DNA of 23,826 bases from assembly GCA_031267205.1 (NCBI GenBank), contig JAIRZN010000078.1, positions 1-23,826 of the forward strand, given 5' to 3'. Source of the stretch: Tannerellaceae bacterium. Lineage in GTDB: Bacteria > Bacteroidota > Bacteroidia > Bacteroidales > Tannerellaceae. This document shows positions 6,978-14,664 of this stretch, piece by piece (within the stretch, counting starts at the first letter, position 1; every line of letters starts with the position of its first letter). The translations under genes and the position numbers were made by a program. The notes below the pieces were generated by a model, which did no database searches, had not been told where the DNA came from, and saw nothing but the letters and a program-made list of their open reading frames with translations.

Positions 6978-8090
6978 ATGAAAAAGACACTTACCGTCAA
7001 TCTGGGAGGAACGGTTTTCCACATTGACGAAGACGCATACCAATTATTGGAAAAGTACTTGTCCAATCTGCGCATTCACTTTAGCAAAGAAGAAGGAGTG
7101 GACGAAGTAATGAGCGATTTTGAACTGCGTATCTCCGAAATACTGAACGAGCGTATCCGGCTGGGCTACGAAGTTATCACCATCGAACATGTGGAGACGG
7201 TTATTAAACGTATGGGCAAAATAGAGGATATCTTCGGGGAAGAATCATCTCATTCCGAGCCTGAAGTCGAAGCGTCGACGCAACAGACAACGCGAGAACG
7301 GGTAGGGAGACGTTTTTTCCGCAATCCTGACGACCGTATACTTGGCGGAGTATGTGGCGGACTTGCCGCATATATGGGTTGGGATCCTACACCTGTCCGT
7401 CTGTTGCTCTTCCTTCTTATGTTTTTATATGGAGTGACTATTCCGGTTTATCTGATTCTATGGTTAGTTGTTCCGACGGCCAAGACAGCTACCGAGCGCC
7501 TGCAAATGAGGGGCGAAAGCATCACTGTCGAAAATATAGGGAAGACAGTGACCGACGGCTTCGAGAAAGTTTCTTCCAACGTAAAAGACTACGTAAACTC
7601 CGGTAAACCGCGTTCGGCCCTCCAGAAAATTGGCGACGTTATTGTCGATGTCATAGGCGTTTTGCTGAAGGTTGTAGCCATATTGATCGGCATTGTGCTC
7701 TTACCGGTGTTCTTAGTCTTATTATTCGTTTTTATTGTTGTAATTATTGCCTTAATAGTAGGAAGCGTGGGAGGGGGATTCGGACTGCTCTACAATCTTA
7801 TGCCTTTCTCCGAATGGCATATTCTGCATAGTTATCCCGAATGGATATGGATTATAATCAGTATGTGCACTATTTTACTGATTGCTATTCCCGTAATGGC
7901 GATTCTATATACCGTTTGCAGTGCGGTTTTCAAGTTTAAACCTTTGCCTCAGGCCTGGAAAATTTCAATGATTGTTGTCTGGATTATTGCCTTAATAGCT
8001 AATATATTCATCTTTTCGCGCTATGGCTTTTCTGTGCTTGAATGGAGTCATGACGCTTGGAATACAACCTTATATGGAATGCGCCTGTGA
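6978..8090 (+). CDS. PspC domain membrane protein
   Basis: This 370-residue inner-membrane protein probably takes part in an envelope-stress response. The N-terminal soluble part (1-90, MKKTLTVNLGGTVFHIDEDA) is of the type commonly fused to PspC in Bacteroidota. The PspC domain is at about 110-168: RRFFRNPDDRILGGVCGGLA, then a hydrophobic helix at 141-165. Further hydrophobic segments are at about 221-263 (long enough for two), 289-313 and 329-348, giving roughly five transmembrane helices. It is 12 bp behind the PadR gene in one operon. No other psp genes (pspA, pspB) are present, so the phage-shock name rests on the domain only. Confidence 0.92.
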   Translation: MKKTLTVNLGGTVFHIDEDAYQLLEKYLSNLRIHFSKEEGVDEVMSDFELRISEILNERIRLGYEVITIEHVETVIKRMGKIEDIFGEESSHSEPEVEASTQQTTRERVGRRFFRNPDDRILGGVCGGLAAYMGWDPTPVRLLLFLLMFLYGVTIPVYLILWLVVPTAKTATERLQMRGESITVENIGKTVTDGFEKVSSNVKDYVNSGKPRSALQKIGDVIVDVIGVLLKVVAILIGIVLLPVFLVLLFVFIVVIIALIVGSVGGGFGLLYNLMPFSEWHILHSYPEWIWIIISMCTILLIAIPVMAILYTVCSAVFKFKPLPQAWKISMIVVWIIALIANIFIFSRYGFSVLEWSHDAWNTTLYGMRL

Positions 8091-8140
8091 ACAACGATTA
8101 CTTGTTGAAAATTCCAATTAAGATGCGTTTGCCCTGCATT

Positions 8141-10999
8141 TTATCCGCATATATTCCGGAATATGCAATAAGAGCAGGCCTTCTTCGCGGCAGTTTGCGT
8201 AAAAGGCGTTTCAGGGGAGAATATTTCATCCAGACACTTGCGGAGTGCGGCTTCAAAAGAGGCGGAGTATTCGCTGAATTTCTCTACCGCCTCGGATTTA
8301 CCCCGCTCGACATGCCGATAGACCGAAGAATCGAAGTCGCCTGAGAATAATGTGCGCATATAATAGATTCCGGGACTGACCGGGAGGCCGTCGTATTCCG
8401 GCAGGCGTTCGTACATCCAGGCATACATAAAAACCTGCATTACGGCCTTCGCCCTCTCCTTTTCGTCCACGTCGAAGAGGCTTTCCACGCTACGGAATGA
8501 CGACGAGCCTGTTCCGCTCTTATAATCTATAATACGTGTCAAGCCATGCGTTTCGTCGATCCTGTCGATAAAGCCTTTGAGCTGTATCTCGCAGCCATTT
8601 GTCAGGGCGAAGACGGCGCTCATCTTTTTTTCCGAGGCAATGTAGCGAAATGGGGTCAGCGTTTTGGCGTCGTGTTCAAGTATTTTCATCGCATACTTGC
8701 GTATCATTTCGCCTGTCAGGAAATTTTGTCCTTCCAGAGGACGTACGGTGCGGGTCTTGAAGAATACGGATGCAAAGGCGGCGGCAATGGTGCCGGACAG
8801 GGCCCGGGTATCTTTTCTTATAACGTTCAGGAGGTCGGCGGTTACCATTTTTCCGGTGAAGGGCCTGTACAAATCCTCCATAACCTTGTGCAGGATGCTA
8901 CCGAAGACGTTGCTTTCGACAATCTCGCTCACATCTTCCTCCTCCCTGACGCCTTCTACGAAGGAAAAGTAAAACTTCAGCGGACAATCTAACCAAGTGT
9001 TTACGGCGCTGGCCGAGATAGACCTGCCCCCGCCTTTGCAATAAGCGGTTAACTGCTCCATCACCGGCGCAGTTTTTTCTATCCGTATAGAAGATGTCCC
9101 GGAAGACGATACGTTGTATATAACAAGTTTTTTGTGCAACGGCGTCTCGTAATGATAATGCAGTTGATGAATGAAGCGGCTCATTTCTCCCGTCTGCATG
9201 GCATTGTTCCTTGAGTCATACAGCAGGCTGATGCGGCTTGCACGATGGATAAGCCGGTAGAAATGATAAGCCCATATACTATCCTGATGTTCGTAAGCCG
9301 GAAGACCGAACCCACGCCGCAGGTTGTAAGGGATGAAGGAAAAGGCAGCCCTTTTCCGTGGGAATATACCTTCGTTCATGGAGAGGATAATCAGCCGGTC
9401 GAAGTCGAGCGAGCGCGTTTCGAGCACGCCCATAATCTGCAATCCGGAAAGTGGCTCTCCTTGGAAGGGAATCGTAATCGTATCCGTCAACCGTCTCAGC
9501 AAGCGGAAGTAAGTCTCTAACTTCATATCAATTCTGCTTCCGTCCATAACATCCTTCAACCGGTTTACGGTGGCGAAGAAATGAAAGATAAATTCCTGTT
9601 CGATCTCAAGAGGTTGCCGGGCGTTCCCGATTATCCTGTTCAGTTCCGTCAATATGGATATAAGGTATCCGGACGCATCGCCGGCCTGCTCGACAGGGGT
9701 AAATAGCTCCATAAGGAAAGGCGTAGCGGATAATTCTTCGGCAGGGATGTATATTTGATTATTTTGCGTGATCTGTTTCACCATTTCCGGTATAATTTCC
9801 GGGGCGGCGGATACTATATACCTGTGATTTAACACCGGTAGTACGTCGCGAAAATAAAACGAAGGCCGTCGGTCTGTATACCTAACATGCTTGTGCAATG
9901 CGAGGATATACTCCACTAACGAGGAGATAGGAGCACTTGCCAAAGGGTATCCCATAGTGACGTTTATGCGCCGGATGGATTCCGGTATAGCATTCAATAC
10001 GGGAATAAGCAAGCGTTCGTCGGGCAATACAATCGCCGTTCGCAAACTCTCTTCCTCCGTCATGCCGGCAAGGGGCGGAGACATTTCATCCAAAAGGCTG
10101 TACACTTGCTTAGCCTGTCCCGCAGCCGAAGGTATGCCTATCACTTCTATAAATGGCGGCGGAGCGGGGACTTCTTCGGGAAGGGTGTGTAGCGAGGGGA
10201 ACATTTTCAGGTTGCGTTCAGCAAAGAAGGAGGCTCTGTTATCCTTATCTGTCACCTTAGCGGACACATAGTCCCAATAGAAATCGGCTATCTTTCTCTT
10301 TTGCAGTTGCAGTAAAAGCTTTTCTTCGACTAAGGAAAGGGCGTTAAGTCCGATAAATACAACCTTTTCATAAGGCAGATCGCCGAGTTTGCCGCCTTCC
10401 ATACGTTCGACTACTTCGCGGTCGATCATTCCTTCATAACCTTTCCCTTCGGCGGCGAGCGTTTCCCTCAATTCCCGGTATAATTCGTACAATATCTGCC
10501 ATACGGTGAGGAAACTTTGGCGACTTGTCCCCTTCCTATCAGGGGAGAAAGAAGACCAGAACGAGCGTATTGCCGCTATTTGCTTCTCATTAAGAAAGCT
10601 GAAGTCCGACTCAATCGTCCGCAAATCCGTTACGTTGGAAAACAGCATCCCGGCGTTAACCATGTACTTGTCTACGTCGTCAAAATCATTCAATAGCATT
10701 TCGCCCCAGTGTATGAACTCATCAAATGTTTCTTCCGAGGCGCTTTCACGCACGTAGATATGGTAAAGCGTAAAAAGCATATATATACGGTCAGCTATCT
10801 GCTTCCCGCTTAGCTTCAAAAATAAATCGCTGATAGTAAATATATCGGGAGAGAATATCGGTTTACCGCATACTTCCGCAAGATACTTCCGGAAGAACAA
10901 GCCCGCACGCCTGTTAGGGAATACGAAAGCCAGCCGACTCACCCCGGCTCCGTACTTCAAATAAAAAAGGGAGGCTACTTGATGAAGGAATGGTTTCAT
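8141..10999 (-). CDS. addB: AddB-type PD-(D/E)XK nuclease subunit of a RecBCD-like complex
   Basis: This 952-residue protein resembles the AddB subunit of AddAB helicase-nuclease, which processes double-strand breaks for recombination. The C-terminal nuclease shows H704 (ILHKVMEDLY), D812 and D815 (GFIDRID), and D825 and K827 (IIDYKSG). Four cysteines fit the AddB iron-sulfur cluster: C672 (WLDCPLKFYF) and C942, C945 and C951 (CSYCIFRNIC). The N-terminus (FVFPNRRAGLFFRKYL) has no Walker A loop, so it should not bind ATP there. That fits a scaffold-like N-terminus as in the Bacteroidota forms. The helicase partner addA is not next to it. The start is only 11 nt beyond a strong hairpin, and no promoter is seen before it. 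Confidence 0.9.
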   Translation of the reverse strand: MKPFLHQVASLFYLKYGAGVSRLAFVFPNRRAGLFFRKYLAEVCGKPIFSPDIFTISDLFLKLSGKQIADRIYMLFTLYHIYVRESASEETFDEFIHWGEMLLNDFDDVDKYMVNAGMLFSNVTDLRTIESDFSFLNEKQIAAIRSFWSSFSPDRKGTSRQSFLTVWQILYELYRELRETLAAEGKGYEGMIDREVVERMEGGKLGDLPYEKVVFIGLNALSLVEEKLLLQLQKRKIADFYWDYVSAKVTDKDNRASFFAERNLKMFPSLHTLPEEVPAPPPFIEVIGIPSAAGQAKQVYSLLDEMSPPLAGMTEEESLRTAIVLPDERLLIPVLNAIPESIRRINVTMGYPLASAPISSLVEYILALHKHVRYTDRRPSFYFRDVLPVLNHRYIVSAAPEIIPEMVKQITQNNQIYIPAEELSATPFLMELFTPVEQAGDASGYLISILTELNRIIGNARQPLEIEQEFIFHFFATVNRLKDVMDGSRIDMKLETYFRLLRRLTDTITIPFQGEPLSGLQIMGVLETRSLDFDRLIILSMNEGIFPRKRAAFSFIPYNLRRGFGLPAYEHQDSIWAYHFYRLIHRASRISLLYDSRNNAMQTGEMSRFIHQLHYHYETPLHKKLVIYNVSSSGTSSIRIEKTAPVMEQLTAYCKGGGRSISASAVNTWLDCPLKFYFSFVEGVREEEDVSEIVESNVFGSILHKVMEDLYRPFTGKMVTADLLNVIRKDTRALSGTIAAAFASVFFKTRTVRPLEGQNFLTGEMIRKYAMKILEHDAKTLTPFRYIASEKKMSAVFALTNGCEIQLKGFIDRIDETHGLTRIIDYKSGTGSSSFRSVESLFDVDEKERAKAVMQVFMYAWMYERLPEYDGLPVSPGIYYMRTLFSGDFDSSVYRHVERGKSEAVEKFSEYSASFEAALRKCLDEIFSPETPFTQTAAKKACSYCIFRNICG

Positions 11000-11010
11000 T
11001 TTTGTAGAAA

Positions 11011-11050
11011 AAGATGCGAAGATACACGGTCACAGTGTACTTCGCATCTT
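11011..11050 (-). terminator. Strong terminator hairpin between the zeta-like unit and addB
   Basis: The arms AAGATGCGAAGATACAC (11011-11027) and GTGTACTTCGCATCTT (11035-11050) pair over 16 bp with one bulged A around a 7-nt loop. On the minus strand the hairpin is followed by a T run, as in an intrinsic terminator. It lies 20 bp after the small gene's stop and 11 nt before the addB start, so it may also gate read-through into addB. Confidence 0.85.
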
Positions 11051-11069
11051 CTTTTCGCTTCATTCGGCA

Positions 11070-11240
11070 TCATACGCCGTGGTTTTCTAAATCTTTCGCT
11101 TTCACGCGAAAGACATGCCCGTTACGAGAAAAAACCAACTCGCCGTTTTCTTTTTTCTTTTCAGAAACTAAGCGTTGGAACGCAATATTCGCTCCTTTAA
11201 CGACCATCTCCTCGAATTCTCTAAGTTCTTGCTCACTCAT
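11070..11240 (-). CDS. Small protein downstream of the zeta-like kinase; candidate antitoxin
   Basis: This 56-codon gene begins MSEQELREFEEMVVKGANIA, has a charged middle with KKKENGELVFSRNG, and ends KDLENHGV. It starts inside the zeta-like gene with an 8-nt overlap (ATGAGTGA), so it should be translationally coupled, and a strong terminator follows. It is rich in charged residues and has no signal peptide, membrane segment or cysteine. The helix-then-strand pattern (a helical start, then GELVFSRNGHVFRVKA) could suit a small inhibitor. I do not recognise the family. The tight pairing with a zeta-type kinase suggests an antitoxin or accessory protein, but that is inference from position. The overlap, clean open frame and terminator support its being a real gene. 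Confidence 0.72.
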   Translation of the reverse strand: MSEQELREFEEMVVKGANIAFQRLVSEKKKENGELVFSRNGHVFRVKAKDLENHGV

Positions 11241-11808
11241 ATTGTTCAAGTTTATTAAAAATCGTGGGTTTATATATTTCTTTTTTTTCGTCTTTAAAAC
11301 CTTTGGCTACGATTTCCATCGGCGACATTGAGTTGTCTGTTATCATCCAATAGTCGCTTGCGGGCAGATAAAGCTCAAACAGATTGCGTATCCCTGAGTC
11401 GTATCGTCTGCGTATCGTGCTTTCGGCGATGTTGTGCCCTCCGGCAGCAACTCTTGCTTTTACACGTTCTACCGCTAAGTCGGGAGTATTCAACCAAAGG
11501 TATAGCAAAGTCACATAATAGCCTTTTTCCTTCGCTCCTTGCATCAATTTAACGACAGAACGTGTGGCGAGCGTGGTTTCCAATGCAAAAGTCTCACCTG
11601 CTGCGATGAGTTCTTTTATTCGTCTATGCATAATCCGGCCCGCTTCAACGGCTACGGCAATACTATCAGCATTAAAAGGCGATATTCCCTTCGCGATTTC
11701 ATCGGAGTTAACAAACTCCCTGCATTTTAGCATTTCCGGCAATATGGTGTAGGAGGCCGTTGTCTTCCCCGCTCCATTGCAACCTGATATGACGTACAAA
11801 TATGGCAC
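11233..11808 (-). CDS. Zeta toxin-like P-loop kinase
   Basis: This 191-residue protein belongs to the zeta toxin/AAA P-loop kinase family, whose characterised toxic members phosphorylate UDP-N-acetylglucosamine and block cell-wall synthesis. It shows Walker A GCNGAGKTT (9-17), the likely catalytic aspartate D36 in VNSDEIAKG, ALETTLATRS (75-84) matching the zeta E-x-TL segment, and an arginine-rich lid (RVKARVAAGGHNI, then RRRYDSGIR). The start is a GTG at 11808: the protein then begins MPYLYVISGCNG, the usual family N-terminus, and an upstream ATG is followed at once by a stop. It is first in a two-gene unit with the 56-residue protein. Whether it is toxic cannot be told, and it could be a housekeeping or phage-defence kinase instead. 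Confidence 0.85.
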   Translation of the reverse strand: MPYLYVISGCNGAGKTTASYTILPEMLKCREFVNSDEIAKGISPFNADSIAVAVEAGRIMHRRIKELIAAGETFALETTLATRSVVKLMQGAKEKGYYVTLLYLWLNTPDLAVERVKARVAAGGHNIAESTIRRRYDSGIRNLFELYLPASDYWMITDNSMSPMEIVAKGFKDEKKEIYKPTIFNKLEQYE

Positions 11809-11826
11809 CTTCTCACATTATCGTCG

Positions 11827-11855
11827 CAAATATAAGTATTAGTTTCATATGACAA
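11827..11855 (-). promoter_or_regulatory. Candidate promoter of the zeta-like unit
   Basis: On the minus strand TTG (11855-11853) precedes TATATTTG (11834-11827) by 18 nt. Transcription would start near 11820, about 12 nt before the GTG start. A second TATATTTG lies at 11876-11869 without a clear partner box. Confidence 0.5.
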
Positions 11856-12004
11856 TGCTTTTTCGATACAAATATATCTAAAATGTGCAGAAGATATCCT
11901 TAATTCAGATAATTTCGTCATTTAAACCCCCTATTTTGTATAAGAGTCAGTTCAAACGAAGGATCGAAGCCCGGTGATATGTCTTTCGCGTTTTCACTAT
12001 TACC

Positions 12005-12371
12005 GGCGGATTGTAATCCGTTAGCAGCGGATTGTAATCCGTTAGCAGCGGATTGTAATCCGTAGCCAGCGGATTGTAATCCGTTACCAACAGATTGTAA
12101 TCTGTAGCCAACAGATCGTAATCTGTGACCAACAGATCGTAATCTGTAGCCAACAGATCGTAATCTGTAGCCAACAGATCGTAATATGTAGCCAACAGAT
12201 TGTAATATGTAGCCAACAGATCGTAATCTGTAGCCAGCAGATCGTAATATGTAGCCAACAGATTGTAATCTGTAGCCAACAGATCGTAATATGTAGCCAG
12301 CAGATTGTAATCTGTAGCCAGCAGATTGTAATCTGTAGCCAACAGATCGTAATCTGTAGCCAACAGATAAT
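12005..12371. repeat. Tandem array A2 of 21-bp palindromic units (17 plus a partial)
   Basis: Seventeen units of exactly 21 bp, plus a degenerate eighteenth, lie between the zeta-like unit and rnr. Each is centred on GAT(T/C)GTAAT. In most units the core is an inverted repeat: CGGATT-GT-AATCCG in units 1-4 and ACAGATT-GT-AATCTGT in units 5, 13, 15 and 16. A C in place of the last T, seen in several others, shortens the stem. Units 9, 10, 12 and 14 carry AATATGT and lose one more pair. The stretch between 11809 and the array holds only the zeta-like promoter. A frame is open through the array because 21 is a multiple of three, but it lacks any ATG, so I call it non-coding. Confidence 0.93.
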
Positions 12372-12446
12372 TTATTTCACCGGAACTATGTGATTTCCTG
12401 AAGCCATCAATTTCATTTGGGAGTGTGTTAGTTAAATATAAAGTTG

Positions 12447-12454
12447 TACTTTTG
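12447..12454 (+). promoter_or_regulatory. Candidate -7 element for rnr
   Basis: TACTTTTG at 12447-12454 matches TAnnTTTG. A start near 12461 would give a 25-nt leader before the ATG at 12486. The -33 position carries only a weak match (TGTG, 19 bp upstream). Confidence 0.45.
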
Positions 12455-12485
12455 AATCCAAGTCACTGATACAACAGATAAAGAT

Positions 12486-14657
12486 ATGTCGAAAAGTAAA
12501 TTGAAGAACAAAGAAGGTAAAGAAAAGACTAAGGTTAAACGGATGAAAAAACAAGCCATAGCACAGGCGGTAGCGGAGATTTTCCGGTCTTCGCCCAAGG
12601 AGTATTATAACTACAAGCAGCTCTGCAAACTCATCGGAATAGACAGCCAGGTGCAGAAGCTGTTGGTCGTCGATATACTGAGCAACCTGACGGCTGATAA
12701 TTTCATTAGCGAAACAGATCATGGAAGGTATCGCCTGAATACACTGGGCACTCTTGCCACAGGCGTTTTCCATCGCCGTAGTAACGGCAAAAACTCATTC
12801 ATCCCCGAAGACGGGAGTACGCCGGTCTTTGTGGCCGAGCGAAATTCCGGTCATGCCATGGATGGAGATAAGGTGAAGGTGCAGCTCCTCGCCAAACGAA
12901 GGGGCGCCGAGCCTGAAGCTCAGGTGATGGAAGTAATTGAGCGCGTGGAGCAGACTTTTGTGGGCAATCTGCAAATAGCAAAGGGCTATGCCTTCCTTGT
13001 GACTGAAGATAAAAGATTTGCAAACGACATCTTTATTCACAAAAGCGAGCTTAAAGGCGGCAAGAACGGGGACAAGGCGGTCGTCCGCATCATAGAATGG
13101 CCTGAGAATGCTAAGAACCCGCTTGGAAAAGTGGTCGATATATTAGGACCGGCCGGAAATAACACGGCCGAGATGCACGCTATACTGGCCGAGTTCGGTC
13201 TGCCTTACAAGTATCCGCCCTTAGGGGAAAGAGCTGCAGAACGCATACCGGACGCTATTTCTGCGGAGGATATTTCCGAACGGGAGGACTTCCGCCGGGT
13301 GACAACGTTCACCATCGACCCCAAGGATGCAAAGGATTTTGACGATGCCGTTTCAATACGTAGCCTTGCTAACGGAAAGTGGGAAGTCGGTGTGCATATA
13401 GCCGACGTGACCCATTATGTGAAGCCCGATACCGTCATAGACCGCGAGGCGCAGGAAAGGGCCACGTCCGTCTATCTGGTCGACCGTACGATACCTATGC
13501 TTCCCGAACGGCTGAGCAACGGGATTTGCTCGCTTCGCCCCGGCGAGGAAAAGCTCTGCTTTTCCGTCATCTTTGACATGAATGAAAACGCTGAGGTGAA
13601 AAAGTACCGCATCAAGCGCACCGTGATAAAAAGCGACCGGAGGTTTACTTACGAGGAAGCGCAGGAGTTGCTCGAAGGCGCAGGCGAGGGGGAGTATGCA
13701 AAGGAATTGGCGACGCTCGACCTCCTGGCGAAGAAACTAAGGCAGACTCGCTTTAAAAACGGAGCCATCAATTTCGACCGCTACGAAGTCAAATTCGAGA
13801 CCGACGACAACGGTAAACCGCTGAACGTATACTTCAAGGAGTCGAAGGACGCTAACAAACTAATAGAAGAGTTCATGCTGCTGGCCAACAAAACCGTTGC
13901 GGAGTTCATTAGCAAAAGTGAAACGGAAAAGGGTATACGTACCTTCGTATACCGCGTACACGAACATCCGGATCCTGAGAAAATGGAGAACTTCGCCGCA
14001 TTCATACGCCGTTTCGGATACAGGATAAAGACTGTGGGAAAAGAGGGCGAAGTTTCCAAAGGGATAAACCTTTTATTGGATACCGTACACGGCAAGCCGG
14101 AAGAAAACCTCATCGAAAAACTCGCAGTGCGCGCAATGCAGAAGGCCAAGTATTCGACGGATAACATAGGCCATTACGGCCTGGCGTTCGAAAGCTATAC
14201 GCATTTCACCTCGCCCATCCGACGCTATCCCGATATGCTGGTGCATCGTCTGCTGGAACGCTACATGGCTGGGGGCCGCAGCATCTCGCGCACCAAATAC
14301 AACGAGCTGTGCGAGCATTGCTCCAATATGGAATTGGTTGCCTCCAACGCGGAAAGGGCTTCCATAAAATACAAGCAGGTGGAATACATGAGCGATAAGC
14401 TGGGCAAGGTGTACGACGGAGTAATATCGGGCGTTACCGAGTGGGGCTTATATGTGGAGCTTAACGAGAACAAATGCGAGGGCCTTGTCCCTATCCGCGA
14501 TTTGCAGGACGATTATTATGAGTTTGACGATAAAAACTATTGCTTGACGGGCCGCCGGCACAGACAACAATTCCGTCTCGGCGACCCTATAACTATCCGG
14601 GTGGTTCAGGCTAATATGGAACGCAAGCAGTTGGACTTCGCCCTGGCCGGTTTATAA
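12486..14657 (+). CDS. rnr: Ribonuclease R (RNB family 3'-5' exoribonuclease)
   Basis: This 723-residue exonuclease degrades structured RNA and helps in rRNA and mRNA turnover. Domains in order are: a lysine-rich N-terminus (1-25), a winged-helix segment (about 25-90), two cold-shock domains (about 90-225), the RNB catalytic domain (about 265-590) and a C-terminal S1 domain (about 645-720, YDGVISGVTEWGLYVEL). The metal-binding aspartates are D278, D284, D286 and D287 in TIDPKDAKDFDDAVS. HFTSPIRRYPDMLVHRLL is the RNB tail motif. The start at 12486 gives MSKSKLKNKEGKEK. It converges with the alpha-galactosidase gene, with only 7 bp between the stops and no obvious terminator. The repeat array A2 ends 115 bp upstream. 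Confidence 0.97.
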   Translation: MSKSKLKNKEGKEKTKVKRMKKQAIAQAVAEIFRSSPKEYYNYKQLCKLIGIDSQVQKLLVVDILSNLTADNFISETDHGRYRLNTLGTLATGVFHRRSNGKNSFIPEDGSTPVFVAERNSGHAMDGDKVKVQLLAKRRGAEPEAQVMEVIERVEQTFVGNLQIAKGYAFLVTEDKRFANDIFIHKSELKGGKNGDKAVVRIIEWPENAKNPLGKVVDILGPAGNNTAEMHAILAEFGLPYKYPPLGERAAERIPDAISAEDISEREDFRRVTTFTIDPKDAKDFDDAVSIRSLANGKWEVGVHIADVTHYVKPDTVIDREAQERATSVYLVDRTIPMLPERLSNGICSLRPGEEKLCFSVIFDMNENAEVKKYRIKRTVIKSDRRFTYEEAQELLEGAGEGEYAKELATLDLLAKKLRQTRFKNGAINFDRYEVKFETDDNGKPLNVYFKESKDANKLIEEFMLLANKTVAEFISKSETEKGIRTFVYRVHEHPDPEKMENFAAFIRRFGYRIKTVGKEGEVSKGINLLLDTVHGKPEENLIEKLAVRAMQKAKYSTDNIGHYGLAFESYTHFTSPIRRYPDMLVHRLLERYMAGGRSISRTKYNELCEHCSNMELVASNAERASIKYKQVEYMSDKLGKVYDGVISGVTEWGLYVELNENKCEGLVPIRDLQDDYYEFDDKNYCLTGRRHRQQFRLGDPITIRVVQANMERKQLDFALAGL

Positions 14658-14664
14658 TCGGGCG

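Noticed and set aside
11070..11082. A 13-mer TCATACGCCGTGG shared with 22098-22110
   Set aside because: A few shared 13-mers are expected by chance in a window of this size, and one copy lies inside a coding sequence.
11727..11921. A 64-codon minus-strand frame overlapping the zeta-like start
   Set aside because: It overlaps the zeta-like promoter and coding start in another frame and is rich in Cys and Arg without any recognisable domain.
11947..12363. A 138-codon minus-strand frame of LATDYNL-type heptads across array A2
   Set aside because: It begins with TTG, contains no ATG, and is open only because the repeat period of 21 is a multiple of three. The DNA palindrome explains the pattern better than a protein.
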